The translations under genes were made by a program, and so were the position numbers. A stretch of DNA of 64,000 nt, from the NCBI RefSeq assembly GCF_032854445.1, contig NC_088304.1, positions 33,350,810 through 33,414,809 of the forward strand, read 5' to 3'. The stretch comes from Liolophura sinensis. Lineage: Eukaryota; Mollusca; Polyplacophora; Chitonida; Chitonidae. Under the pieces are notes generated by a model, which was given only the letters and a program-made list of their open reading frames with translations, was not told the origin of the DNA and made no database searches. Below, piece by piece: positions 21,980 to 33,779 of this stretch (positions within the stretch are counted from its first letter, which is position 1; each line of letters begins with the position of its first letter).

Positions 21980-23450
21980 GCTGTGTATTTCCAAGTAAGC
22001 CACAAGGGTACCGTTTTCATGTGGCTCAATTTGTATCCCTATAACTCTAACCTATTTACGCAATGGCGAAGCTTTAACTCAGGAATCATAATGTGTGAAG
22101 CCGAAGAAAGCATTTACTTAATGAGAGTGTTGGCTATTTTTTTAGAAAGTGTCAATTACCAGATGTCCACATCAAAGGTGGCGAATACCTGTCTGTCATC
22201 GGACTCATTTCAAACGCTTTTATCTTTGGCGGCGGAAACACCGGAATTCAGTAAACACCAAGAATATACATGATACCTATAAAGGAACGTCCGTTCTGCT
22301 GGCCAGGGGGCAATTACCGTACCGCTGGTTCCGGCATCAGTGCTTGTCTGTGCTTATTTCCCGTAATACACACGGCTATTTTGAAATGACCGCCTTTAAC
22401 ATGTCAGAACCAGTCTTTATTACGTTCTCCTCAGACAACTAAACGCTGTCAGTAGCTTGTTGTGTGGGGATGATTACACGTATGGTCAATTCCGACCTGA
22501 TGGCCGGCTCACACTTTGGCGTTACGGAGATGGTTGGGGACGTCGCGGGCAGGTAATTCTGTGTCAGATATACAGTCACTGTACCATTTTTCAACACCTT
22601 CAAGTTTAATCCACTGTAAATATTTCTGGGTATAATTGCTCACAGCATTACGAGTGCACTTCTGTTTGTGGACAGATGTAGACCAAAACCCCGACCAGTG
22701 ATGAACGGCAAGGGCTCAGTAAACGCGTGGGTGGGGCGGTAGGCGTAGAAGGATACCTGTAAGTATAGTGTATATTGATTATGGTGACGATGGTCTAGCC
22801 GTGGGGAAGTTGACGTTTATAAATGATCATCAAAATATGCGGTAAAAGTGCTTGTAAAGTCCGCATTATCTGTAAGTTATTTAGCAAACAAAACAGTGGT
22901 ACTGAATGTACAGCCAACCAACCAAGACAAATATTTGGAAAATAAGAAATCATTATCTGGGCATAACGCACCACCGAGAAACCAGAAAGACTCACCAGAT
23001 ATATCACAGTAATTTCTGTGCTTCCCGGGTTCGGAAAAATCGACGAATATGTAGAACCTTTGGAAATCATTGGTGACTACCGTTGACAAGAATCCAGCCA
23101 GCGTCTGGGTTCAACACACTTAACCCCGCTGATTGATTTACAGTAAGTTGCATACGACAAGTCATGGAAGACACAACATCTTTCTATATCAAACGGCCAT
23201 TTTTTTGTATGTTGAACTTCCGCTGTCAGATGGTTGCCGTCCAGTTTATAGCTCTCTCGCGTCTGAGGGTAAACTGCTACACTCGTCTCAGTGACGTCAT
23301 CGAGGCGCCTCTGCAACTCGTGTAAACATCACAGATTCACCATCTTTGACATCAGGTGACCAAATGATAATGAATGTAATTACAAGACATCTATCACAAG
23401 TGTTCTCTGGTCCATGCAACAAAACTGGGCCACTGTACACGATGGGGGCG
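21980..23450 (-). pseudogene. Gene-like duplicated unit, copy A (unidentified protein)
   Basis: First of four same-orientation copies. Sense is minus, judged from which frames keep protein similarity between copies. From the sense 5' side: a region encoding a DDVTET…AVYPQTRESYKLDGN-like segment (about 23220-23310, without the 'KSSAH' stretch seen elsewhere), then a segment with IFPNPGSTEITVIYL before a GTGAGT donor-like site (about 22990-23070), then a hydrophobic or helical stretch near 22800-22870, and an exon-like block with FTEPLPFITGRGF and HLSTNRSALV (about 22660-22730). Stops and frame changes break any single product, so this copy is probably dead or spliced in a way I cannot resolve. 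No homology to a named family recognised. Confidence 0.5.
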
Positions 23451-23525
23451 GGGGAGATAGTAAGCTTGTAATTACCAAAGACAATACATTACGGTTAAAA
23501 GTTCCAGCCCTACCAGTAGTTCCAG

Positions 23526-23732
23526 TAGGCACTGAGATAAGGTGTCTTGTCTGGCGTCATCATACAAATGGTTTAGTAGGCACTGGGTCAAGGTGTCTTG
23601 TCTGGTGTCATCATACAAGTGGTTTAGTAGGCGCTGAGATAAAGTGTCTTGTCTGACATCATCATACAGGTGGTTTAGTAGGCAATGAGATAAGGTGTCT
23701 TGTCTGTGTCATCATACAAATAATATAGTACA
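23526..23732. repeat. 51-bp tandem repeat, 4 units
   Basis: Four copies of a unit starting 'taggcactgagataaggtgt' and containing 'catcatacaa(a/g)tggttta'. Single copies of the same unit occur at about 28150-28205 and 30425-30480, at equivalent positions in the larger duplicated unit. This copy has therefore expanded locally after the larger duplication. Confidence 0.9.
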
Positions 23733-24029
23733 CAAGGAGTAGTCTATCACAGTTATGCTGCAAGGCCTAAAAAGGCCTAAAGACTTTTGGCATCAAACCA
23801 ATGATATCTAGCCCCGTAGAATCGAGGATAAAATAACTAGGCCCCCTTCTCGACACACGACCAACCAATTCTCAAACACAAAAACTGCGTGCAAAATAAG
23901 GCTCGTCGAGAGAATAAAAAAAGTCATCGCCTGTCAATTTTATATACGGGTAAATATTACATCCCTACCAGGATTGGTTTGTCAAGGTTGTCTCTGATAT
24001 CCAAATCGTGCTTTTACTGCAGCTTTCTC
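23733..24029. repeat. Spacer of duplicated unit (landmark L)
   Basis: 'gcatcaaaccaatgatatct' and 'gtagaatcgaggataaaata' recur at 28230-28370 and 30600-30700 in modified form, marking the same place in each unit. Confidence 0.6.
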
Positions 24030-24960
24030 AGCTAAAATTATTTATTTATTTATTACATATTTGTAGAGGGCGACCCGTTGAGGGATAATCGCGAGTTAAG
24101 CGCATCCATACAAAATGACGATAACCGTGCAATCTGTTGCTGTGTAGCTGACCTTCATAGGTCTACATGCCATCAATGACGATGAACATTAACCGCCTCT
24201 TAAACTAAGCCCGGTGAGAATAACAATTTCTCCTGTACGTAAAATCGTGCCCATATGAAGTTATTTATAACGCCATCTATATGACCGGAAATTTCACAAC
24301 CCGAATGTCAGTCTCTTGCACACACAAGTCGTTAAATAAGGTCGTATATTCAAACCACGATAACCAACGCCTGTCAGCTACCAAACGTTTACGCGGAAAC
24401 ATTGGATATTTCAATGAGCTTTTCGGGCGTTTGGACATTCTTATCTATCCTGCTTGAAACACCAGGGTAACAAGGAAATTAGTAACCAAGTGTGTACAAA
24501 TACATAGGTAAGAGTATAAGTGTGTCAGTAAGCCAACAAGTAGGTATATGGAGGCCTAAAATCAACCACTAGCAACAGAGACAGTTCGAAATTGTATAGG
24601 AACAGGATTATAGAGTACAGACGTCTAAAGAATCACTGGAGGGGTGACTCAAAACTATGTCTTCAAACATCCTTATCCCATTTATAGATTTATAGAGGCG
24701 ATAAAAACAGCACTCAGTGTTGTCGTTGATATCCAGGTTTTAGGCTGACAACATCTAGTGATAGTGTTACACACTGTCTGTGTGCAGTCACCCTATATAT
24801 CAATACACTGCTAACACGGACATATTTAACACTTATTAGTCTGGAGCCATGTATAATGTTCATGTACACGCTCGTAGCATTAATACATGTATATATGCTT
24901 TTCGCTGGTTGAGTCGATTAAAGCGTTCTTTCTTTCCCAGTTGGCATATCTATATCCCAG
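24030..24960. repeat. Left block of duplicated unit, copy B
   Basis: High similarity by eye to 30880-31830 over about 900 bp: 'gataaccaacgcctgtcagc', 'taccaaacgtttacgcggaa', 'attggatatttcaatgagct' and 'gaatcactggaggggtgact' are identical or nearly so. It is non-coding in appearance. An inverted fragment of the same block lies at about 35700-35930. Confidence 0.85.
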
Positions 24961-24979
24961 GTAAGGCTACCTCTTAACA

Positions 24980-25122
24980 TTTATTTATTTCTTTATTTAT
25001 TTGATTGGTGTTATAAGACGTAATATTTCACTGATACGACGTCGGCCAGCAATATGGTTGGAGGAAACCGGTAAGAGCCTGGGGAAAAACCACGGCCATC
25101 GGCAGGTTGTTGGCAGATCTTC
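24980..25122 (-). mobile_element. SINE family 1, partial
   Basis: tttatttatttgattggtgt, then 'atatttcactgatacgacgt', 'cggccagcaatatggttgga' and 'cacggccatcggcaggttgt'. It lies between the left block and gene-like copy B. A shorter scrap of the same family occupies the same place before copy D (31856-31905), so the insertion probably predates the duplication. Confidence 0.8.
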
Positions 25123-25199
25123 TGACGTACACAACATCTTAAGAAGCGAATGATGAAAGAATGCAGGGTTTTTATCTGGTTAAAAATTGCAGCCCTATA

Positions 25200-26625
25200 A
25201 CCCATATTAGGCAATAGCGAAATATTGACCTAAAACAAGAACCTCCACATGTATGAAGTTGAGGACTGCGTTTACTTTATGTGAGGGTTGCCTATTTATT
25301 TTATACTACCATATAACCATGTCAGAAGTGGGGGTACTTGTCCGTCATCAGGCTCATTTCAAACGCTTTTATCTTTGGCGACGGAAACACCGGGGTTAAG
25401 TAAACGTCAGGAACATACAAGATACCTATAAAGGAACGTCTGTTCCGCTGGCCAGGGTGCAGTTAGAGTACTGCTGGTCCCGGCATGATTGCCGTCTGTG
25501 CTCATATCCAGTAATATGCACGGTTACTCCGAAATGATAGCCTGTTACATCTCAGAATCAGTCTATAAAAGATTCCCTTTTCACGGCTCAGTGCTGTCAA
25601 TACCTTGTTGTGTGTTGATGATTGCACGTATGGTCAATTCCGACCTGCTGGCCGGCTCACACTTTGGCGTTACAGAGATGGGTGTGGACGTCACGGGCAG
25701 GCGTTTGTGTCAGATAGCCATGTCTGACGATAGCCATGTCTGGAAATAACTGCTCATAGCATGACAAGTACACTTCTCTTTGCGGGCAGACGCAGAGCAT
25801 AACCCGGACCAGTGATGAGCGATGAGTGGGTAGGGCGGTAGGCGTAGAAGGATGCCTGTATTAAGGTATAATATATATTGATTATGACGACGATGATCAA
25901 GCCGTGGAGATGTAGACGTTCATAAATGGTCATCAAAATATCCCATAAAACTGCCTGTAAAGTCAACATTGGCTGTAAGTTTTTTGGCGAACATGTCCGA
26001 AGACATTTCAGTCCTGCTATTGAAACAGTGATATTGAATGTTTAGTCAACCAATCAAGACAAAAATTTTGGAATTGAAAAAACGGGATTTTTTTGGCCAA
26101 AAGCATCAATGGGAAGCCCCAGAGGTTTACCAGATATGTCACAGTAATGGGCCTAGCGATGGCTCCCGGACTCAGAGAAATCGACGAAAATGTGGAATCC
26201 AGGAAATCATTGGTGAATACCGTTGACAAGAATCGATCTGTCGTCTGGGGTCAACACACTTAACCCCGCTTATTTGATGTAGAGTAAGTTGGATATGACA
26301 AGCCAAGGAAGGCATAACGCTCTCATATATCAAACAGCCATTTTTTGTCTGAACTTTCCCTGTCAGATGAGCCGACGATTTATGGTTGCTATCCGGCCTA
26401 AAGCTCTCTTGTGTTTGAGGGTAAATTGCTACCTTCGTCTCTGTGACGTCATCGAGGAGCTCTTCAGGTCGTGTAAACATCACAGATTCATCATCTTTGA
26501 CATCATGTGACCACATGGCAGAGAATATCATTGCAGTACAGCTATCAAAAGTCTTCTCTGGTCCATGGAACAATATTCGGTCACGATACACGATAGGGAC
26601 TGGAGAGATAGTAAGCTTTTAATTA
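25200..26625 (-). pseudogene. Gene-like duplicated unit, copy B (best preserved 5' exon)
   Basis: Sense is minus. From about 26625 down to 26349 the frame is open without interruption and reads …LTISPVPIVYRDRILFHG…, then …SVMFTRPEELLDDVTET…, …AIYPQTQESFRPD…, and ends …AHLTGKVQ. The same residues recur in the other copies with frameshifts, which argues that this is a genuine protein frame. Next come a splice-like gap (26230-26345), a segment reading …TNDFLDSTFSSIS…ITVTYL (about 26110-26220), a helical segment near 25900-25980 (LWDILMTIYERLHLHG), and a 3' block reading YAYRPTHSSLITG. Several stops follow. Function unknown; the mixture of Ser/Thr/Asp-rich and hydrophobic stretches could be an extracellular or membrane protein, but that is a guess. 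Confidence 0.5.
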
Positions 26626-26821
26626 CCAAAGGCAATTTTACCAAAGGCAATCTTTTCAGAGACATCTTGGCATTGTGTAGAGAATCTACACCCTGTACTC
26701 TGTATCATAAGCAGGGCCATACCTAGAAAAACATGAAAGGTTCTGATCCCAGCATTTATTGGTGAGATTGTGATGCATACAGACATTTTAACAATGCAAC
26801 TCAAAATGATACTTTCTAAGA

Positions 26822-26955
26822 TTTATTAGTTTATTTTATTGATGTTTTACGCCGTACTCAAGAATATTTCACTTACACGACGGCGGCCAGCATTATGGTG
26901 TGAGGAAACCGGTCATTGCTCGGGGGAAACCCACGACCATCCGCAGGTTGCACCA
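26822..26955 (-). mobile_element. SINE family 1, partial
   Basis: 'gatgttttacgccgtactca', 'cttacacgacggcggccagc', 'gaaaccggtcattgctcggg' and 'cacgaccatccgcaggttgc'. Well preserved but without head. It immediately precedes the retroelement-like insertion. Confidence 0.85.
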
Positions 26956-26959
26956 TCCC

Positions 26960-28130
26960 ACTTATGTGCTTTCTAAGAGCTTTTAAGTCTATGAATGAAA
27001 GAAATTTATATGATAACTGAACTTTTCCTTGGTACTCCATCGAATTTTTACTTAATCTCTGGTTTTAATACACCTTGTTTAGTTAGGGTGGCCAACAGTT
27101 TAAGAGCCCAAACCTTTTCCAGAGAGTTTTTAGACTATGTTAGTGCACTTAAATCGAAATTCCAAATTCCAAGGATCTACATCAGCCAGCTTCTTTACCG
27201 TCAGGTAACTCGGCGAATTTCGGTCCACATTTATAATACAAGAATGCATGAAATTAACAAGAAGCTGACAAACAACCAATTGGCCACCTTCTGGAGACAC
27301 CGGGGATTGATCCGACCACAAAAGCAAATTCTAACCAACGACGGAGTGCACCTAAACACTCTGTGCCAGGAACTGTTCTACCGGTCTATGAAACGTGCTG
27401 TCTGTGCCGCCATGGGAGGCCACAAATAAAAATTGGAAATAAAGAAAGAAATCAATTAAAGAAGAAGACAGGGAAAACAATAAGAAGACCCATGGGACCA
27501 AAGAAAATTAACACCTAGGAAACGAAGACCAGAAACATGGAAGACATCATAACAATAGGACTATCTCTTGCTTCAACTAAGTGGATGAGGCCTGACATCC
27601 TTGCTCCTCATTTATACTTGTCGCACCTGTTACAGGCACAGGTTTCCAGTACGCTGGTTTTTCCTGGACGGCGTCCGGTATAGGTGGCGGGAGCTCCTGA
27701 ACTCCACGTCACAGAGGAGGAAGCAAGAGAACAAAACTGTTAACCAATAAATAAAAGCACTACTGTTGTTTTCTCTCTGTGTAAATTTCTGTATAGGCAA
27801 CTCATTGTAATTCTTTAATGTAGATCTATGTATTTCTAATGTAAAGATAACGTTAATCTCTGTAAATAGCTTACTATTTATCCCCTTTCTGTTAAATGGC
27901 CATGGCAGCATTTGAACCTATACAATAAGCTATACACATGCTACCACAAAGAGGTTTAATCCCACTAATTGACTCATGTACATATGTAAATAGTATACCA
28001 ACGCACTGCTATTATGTAACCAAAATATTCATGTGTTAAAAAAAAAACTAAATAAAACACTGATTTGATGGGCCACGATATCCGCCAGGAAAGTGACCCT
28101 AAAATCAGTATTTAAACAAAAAAAAAGAGA
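26960..28130 (+). mobile_element. Retroelement-like insertion (3' portion)
   Basis: A stretch of about 1.1 kb that interrupts the duplicated-unit order between copies B and C. It holds the 3' end of an SGNH-hydrolase-like frame, then about 600 bp of AT-rich UTR-like sequence, and ends in A-rich tracts ('gttaaaaaaaaaactaaata', then aaaacactg, and a further A-run near 28120). 5' truncation plus an A-rich 3' end would fit reverse-transcribed insertion. I could not identify target-site duplications. Confidence 0.5.
26995..27429 (+). CDS. SGNH/GDSL-hydrolase-like C-terminal fragment, 144 aa
   Basis: The second half reads …RRISVHIYNTRMHEINKKL…FWRHRGLIRPQKQIL…NDGVHLN…. The NDGVHLN segment fits the last conserved block of SGNH-fold hydrolases (the catalytic Asp-x-x-His), and 'FWxHRG' plus 'DGVHLN' is a pattern I associate with SGNH-like domains in invertebrate transposable elements and their relatives. 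The N-terminal block with the catalytic Ser is absent, so the fragment is not a complete enzyme. The upstream ~50 residues do not look like part of the fold. It stops at a taa just before an A-rich tail. Most likely a 5'-truncated mobile-element remnant; a truncated host gene is the alternative. Confidence 0.5.
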   Translation: MKEIYMITELFLGTPSNFYLISGFNTPCLVRVANSLRAQTFSREFLDYVSALKSKFQIPRIYISQLLYRQVTRRISVHIYNTRMHEINKKLTNNQLATFWRHRGLIRPQKQILTNDGVHLNTLCQELFYRSMKRAVCAAMGGHK

Positions 28131-29240
28131 AAAAGTGACCCTAGATATGGCCCGGATTAGATAAGGTGTCTCGTCTGGTGTCATCATACAAATGGTTTAG
28201 TAGGCACTGAGTAGCCTGTCACAGCTGTGCTGCGGGGAAGCACCGACAAGATATATGTAAATAAAGCTAATAATTATAAAATTGAAATCCGAAATAAATC
28301 AAAAAGGCCTAGAGAATATTTGCGTCAAACCAATGATATACACTCCTGTAAAATCGAGGAAAAAATGATGGCTGGAATTACTCAAGAAAGTCAAACGGGT
28401 TATTTTAAGGGATGGCTTTAATCTTCTTTCCTGCGGTGTCGCTAATCCTCATAATCTGCATTAAAAATGAAAACAATGGGGAGGTGGATTATCACTATGT
28501 AGATTGCTTTCGCACCTGCCATGACTATTCAAGGAGATATCGCTTGTTTTCACACTTTGATCAGTAATTTTAATCAACAACCAGTATTTCAATCCCATTC
28601 ATTCATTCTTTTTTCAACGCAGTTAAGCAGCACGATTGGTTTTGGATTCTTTTAGGTTTTATCGTCCTCTGTAGCCGGTCAGGAACCGTTAACATTGCCA
28701 TAGCTGTCAAACGGCCATTGCGTTATTGTACACAGGACACAGTTTGTTAGAAGCTCACTCATTGGTCCACAAGAGAGACAGCCAATGGGATGGCGTGTAT
28801 CAAAGCGACATTCATTGGAATCACGTCGTTGTATCTACTTTTCTTTAACTTTACCGCACACCGAAGATTGATCAAACCAATGGCGAATGAACTCCCGCTT
28901 TGTTGTACACCCACCAAGCCCTACCATAAGAGTTTATATACATTTATTTAAAGCCTAATTCCCCCCTCCCCCCACCTCCTGTTAAAATTCAACTGCCCCC
29001 CAGTTTTTTTTTTTGTCCCAATTCCTGCCAGCCCGGTAAAGATTTGGCTATGCTTGGTATGTATAAAACCCTTCCGTCTCCTGCCATGAATCCACACTTT
29101 CCTGACGGCCAAATCGTCTGGGAACTTGAAAAAAAGTGCCATATTACTCAGACTACTCTACTTTTTTTCAATATTTGTTTACGCTCAATTTAACAATATA
29201 TGCAGGGGAAAATAATTATGAATAAATAACCAGTCTGGAC
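28131..29240. other. Spacer of duplicated unit, then unique sequence with CCAAT cluster
   Basis: 28150-28370 carries the 51-bp unit and landmark L of the duplicated unit. From 28400 to 29240 the sequence is not shared with the other units. It includes several ATTGG/CCAAT words between 28620 and 28890 and a C-run near 28962-28980. No coding sequence recognised. Confidence 0.45.
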
Positions 29241-30350
29241 ACTAATCCTTTAACATGTCAGAATCAGTCTTTATTACGTTCTCCTCAGACAACTATATGC
29301 TGTCAGTAGCTTGTTGTGTGGGGATGATAACACGTATGGTCAATTCCGACCTGATGGTCGGCTCACACTTTGGCGTTACGGAGATGGGTGGGGACGTCGC
29401 GGGCAGGTAATTCTGTGTCAGATACAGTCGCTGTAGCATCTGTCAACGCCTCCGAGTTTAATCCACTACAGATATTCCTGGAAATAACTGCTCGTATCAT
29501 GCCAAGTACACTTCTGTTTGTGGACAGATGTAGATCAAAATCCCGACCAGTGGTGAATGGCAAAGGCTCAGTAAACACGTGGTTGGGGCGGTCGGCGTAG
29601 AAGGATACCTGTAAGTATAGTGTATATTGATTATGGTGACGATGGTCAAGCCGTGGGGAAGTTGACGTTTATAAATGATCATCAAAATATGCGGTAAAAT
29701 TGCTGGTTAAGTCAGCATTAGCTGTAAGTTATTTAGCAAACAAAACAGTGGTATTGCATGTATAGTCAACCAACCAAGACAAATATCTGGAAATTAAAAA
29801 ATCTTTATCTGGGCATAACGCACCACCGATAAGCCAGAGAGACTCACCAGATATATCACAGTAACTTCTGTGCTTCCCGGGTTCAGAAAAATCGACGAAT
29901 ATGTAGAAGCTTTGGAAATCATTGGTGACTACCGTTGACAAGAATCCAGCCAGCGTCTGGGTTCAACACACTTAACCCCGCTGATTGATTTACAGTAAGT
30001 TGGATTCGACAAGTCTTGGAAGACAACTCTTTCATATATCAAACGGCCATATTTTTTTGTATGTTGAACTTCCGCTGTCAGATGAGCCAACGATTTATGG
30101 TTGCCGTCCAGTCTATAGCTCTCTCGCGTCTGAGGGTAAACTGCTACACTCGTCTCAGTGACGTCATCGAGGCGCCTCTGCAACTCGTGTAAACATCACA
30201 GATTCACCATCTTTGACATCAGGTGACCAAATGATAATTAGTGTAATAACAATACATCTATCACAAGTGTTCTCTGGTCCATGCAACCAAATTGGGTGAA
30301 GGTACACGATAGGAGCGGGGAAGGGTTGTTAAGCTTGTAATTACCAAAGA
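29241..30350 (-). pseudogene. Gene-like duplicated unit, copy C
   Basis: Closest to copy A (long stretches identical, e.g. 'cagccagcgtctgggttcaa', 'gaccagtg(a/g)tgaa'). Sense minus. Its 3' exon-like block is the longest uninterrupted one: about 29600 down to 29363 reads FTEPLPFTTGRDFDLHLSTN…, then RAVISRNICSGLNSEAL and ends TELPARDVPTHLRNAKV then stop. The 5' part has LDDVTETSVAVYPQTRES (about 30090-30175). The left side is truncated compared with A, B and D: the 'gtgtgaag(t)t' region and left block are missing. Confidence 0.5.
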
Positions 30351-30424
30351 CACAATACTCTTTACAAACACGCCTTCAGAGTGTGTTGACAGTCTGTACG
30401 GTTGGGCTGGTGTCTTTATCCTGT

Positions 30425-30880
30425 ATTATAAGACAAGGTGCCAGGTATCATCATACAAATGGTTTAGTAGGCAATGAGTAGTCTATAACACTTGTGCTGC
30501 CAGCAAATACGGACCACATACATGAATATCAACCCAATATGACATTCTTGTAAAACCTGATTTTTTATATAGATCTTGGTGTCTGAAATAAAGTATAATA
30601 ATAATGCTAAAATCGACGCTTGAACTAAACCAAAAACGGCCTAAAGAAGCTGGCGTCAAACTTACAAAGGCCACCATCCCCGCAGAATCGAAGATGAAAT
30701 CGCAATGCCTTTTCCGGATACACCACTTATCAATTTACACAAAGACTACTGATGCAATGTAAGACTCAACGAGAGGTGGGAAAATTGGTCATCAGCTATG
30801 AGTTTACATCCGGTCAGAACTTGTTTCTTCAGGTCATCACTGCTATCCAAACCAAATACATCCATCCATCGTACTTATAC
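30425..30880. repeat. Spacer of duplicated unit, between copies C and D
   Basis: One copy of the 51-bp unit ('catcatacaaatggtttagt'), then a landmark-L counterpart ('aaaacggcctaaagaagctg', 'gcagaatcgaagatgaaatc'). Confidence 0.6.
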
Positions 30881-31855
30881 TACAGCTTTTTGATCTCAAA
30901 TTATTTATTTAGTAATTTATTTACAAATATTTGCAGAGGGTACATTGAGGTATAATTGCGAATTGAACGTACCCATGCAGAATGACGATAACTGTGCAGC
31001 CTGCAGCTGCGTCGTAACTGGTCTGTTGTCGTAGCTGACCTTTATAAATCTACATTCCATCATGACGATGACCATCAACCACCTCTTAAACAAAGCCCGG
31101 AGAGAATAAACATTTCTCCTGTACGTAACATCGTTCCCGCCTGGAGTTATTTATAGCGCCATCTATATGACCGGAAATTTCACAACCTGAATGTCAGTCT
31201 CGTGCACACTCAAGTCGTTAAATAAGGTCGTATATTCAAACCACGATAACCAACGCCTGTCAGCTACCAAACGTTTACGCGGAAGCATTGGATATTTCAA
31301 TGAGCTTTTCGGGCGATTTGACATTTTTACATGTCCTGATTAAAACACCAGGGTAACAAGGAAATTAATAACCAAGTGTGTACAAATACATAGGTAAGAG
31401 TATAAGTGTGTCAGTAAGATAACAAGTAGGTATATGGAGGCCTAAAATCAACTACTAGCAACAGAGACAGTTCGAAATTGCATAGGAACAGGATTATAGA
31501 GCTACAGACGTCTAAAGAATCACTGGAGGGGTGACTCAAAACTATGTCTTCAAACATCCTTATCCCATTTATAGATTTATAGAGGCGATAAAAACAGCAT
31601 TCAGTGTTGTCGTTATTATCCAGGTTTTAGGCTGACAAAATCTAGTGATAGTGTTAGTTACACACTGTCTGTGTGCAGTCACCCTATATATCAACAATAG
31701 ACTGCTAACACAGACACATTTAACACTACCTAGTCTGGAGACACGTCGTATAATATACATGTATACGTGTACGTGTTCTCTCGCTGGTTCAGTCGATTAA
31801 AGCCTTATTTTTCTGACCTTGCATACCTATATCTCAGGTAAGGCTGCCTGTTAAT
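30881..31855. repeat. Left block of duplicated unit, copy D
   Basis: About 950 bp nearly collinear with 24030-24960, with small indels. 'aaggaaattaataaccaagt', 'ggcctaaaatcaactactag' and 'gtctaaagaatcactggagg' show the match. This is the most similar long pair in the window, so the B and D lineages probably share a recent duplication. Confidence 0.85.
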
Positions 31856-31905
31856 ATTTATTTATTTATTTCATTGGCGTTTTACGCCGTAGTCAAGGAT
31901 ACATT
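31856..31905 (-). mobile_element. SINE family 1, 3' scrap
   Basis: tatttatttatttcattggcg, then 'ttttacgccgtagtcaagga'. Positional counterpart of the SINE at 24980-25122. Confidence 0.65.
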
Positions 31906-33450
31906 AACCATTTTGTCTGGTTAAAATTTGCAGCTAAATAAGCTGTTTTAGACAATGGCGAAATATTGACTTCAGTAGACAAGAAGCATCGCATGTGTGA
32001 AGTTGAAGACAGACTTTACTTCATGTGAGTGTCAGCTATTTTTCTAGAAAGTCTCAATTACTTAAAACGAACATATCAGAGGTGGAGCTACCTGTCCATC
32101 AATGGGCTCATCTTAAACGCTTTTGTCTTTGGCGGCGGAAACACCGGGATTCAGAAACATCAGGAACATACATGATGCACATAAAGGAACGGCCGTTCTG
32201 CTGGCCAGGGTGCAATTACCACACGGCTGGTCTCGGAATCAGAGCCGTCTGTACTCATATCCCGTAATATACAAGGCTAATGAGAAATGACCGTCTATAA
32301 CATGTCAGAACCAGTCTTTATTGCGTCTCCCTCAGACGACTCAGTGCTGTCAGTAACTTGTTTTGTTGGGATGATTACATGTATGATCAATTCCGGCCTG
32401 ATGGTCCGCTCAGACCATGGCGACACGATATGGTTGGGGACGTCACGGGCAGGTAATTCTGTGTCAGATACAATCTCTGCAACAGGTGTCAACATCTCAA
32501 AGCTTATTCCACTGAAGATATTTCTGGGAAATAACTTTTCCTGTCATGTACACTTCTATTTGGAGCAGATGCAGAACATATAGACTAAAGCCCCACCAGT
32601 GATGAACGCCGAGGGCTCAGTAAATGCGTGGGTGGGGCGGTAGGCACAGAAGAATGTCTGTAAGTATGACATACATTGGTTAGCGCGATCATGGTCAAAC
32701 TGGTTAGGCCTAGACGTTTATAAAACGCCCTCAAATTATGCCACAAAATCGCTTCTAAAATCTGTATAGCCTTCGGGTTATTTGAAGAACAAGTCCTAGG
32801 ATATTTCAGTATTCCTGTAGACAGCGGGATTGAAAGTATAGGCAATCAGTCAAAAGAAATGTCTTGAAACTTTCGAAAAAAAAAGCATTCTCTAGGTATA
32901 AAGCACATGCTCGTCAGCGGGTTTTTCTCTCCGTCGAGAAACCGCATAGATCTACCAGCAATATCACGGTAATTTCTGGGGCTCCCGGATTCGGTGAAAT
33001 CGACGAAAATGTGGACGACAGGAAATTAGTGGTGGCTATCGTTAACAAGAATCGATCTGTCGTCTAGGGTCAACACACTTAACCCCGCTGAATGATTTAC
33101 TGTGAATTGGATGTGACAAGCCATGGAAGCCATAACGCTCTCATATATCAAACAGCCATTTTTTTAACTGAATTTTCCCTGTCAGATGAGCCGACAATTT
33201 ATGGTTCGGCCTATGCCTCTCTTGTGTTTGAGGCTAAAATGCTACCTTAATCTGAATGACGTCATTGAGGAACCTCTACAAGTCGTGCAAACACCCCGTA
33301 TTCACCATCACTGATATCAGGTGTCTATCGGTGAATGTAATTACAAGACAGCTATCACAAGTCATCGCTGGTCCCATAGATATGGGTTATGGTACATGAT
33401 AGGGGCGGGAGAGATGATAACCTTACCACAGACAGAGAACTCTTCCAACA
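31906..33450 (-). pseudogene. Gene-like duplicated unit, copy D
   Basis: More diverged than A-C. Sense minus. It keeps the splice-flanked segment STFSSISPNPGAPEITVILL (about 32970-33030) and a helical stretch with KAIQILEAILWHNLRAFYKR (about 32700-32790) that ends at an acceptor-like 'acttacag'. The 3' block reads TELPARDVPNHIVSP near 32450. The sense-5' block near 33190-33270 is broken. The unidentified product is not recoverable as one frame. Confidence 0.45.
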
Positions 33451-33779
33451 TACACATCTGTATCGTCTGTAGAGAGTCTGTCTGGATGGTCTTGTGCTAC
33501 CCTATCTTTATATAGTTGCAATTTTTTACGAATTCTGGGTAAACGTATAAAATATAAGGTAAGAGTATTTTTAGACATATACTTTTTGATTTTCGTAAAA
33601 TAAGCATCGGATTTTTTTTGTTTTCATTATGTCACTAACTCTAAACAGGCATTTATGTAGGTATTGGTTGCTTATATCTAATGAAGAGAGGGTGGTTATA
33701 AATGCATAGTCTCTGAAGGAGGCGTAATAAAGACATGGCCTCTAAGGGGGCGTAATGAAGACATGGTCTCTGGGGAACT

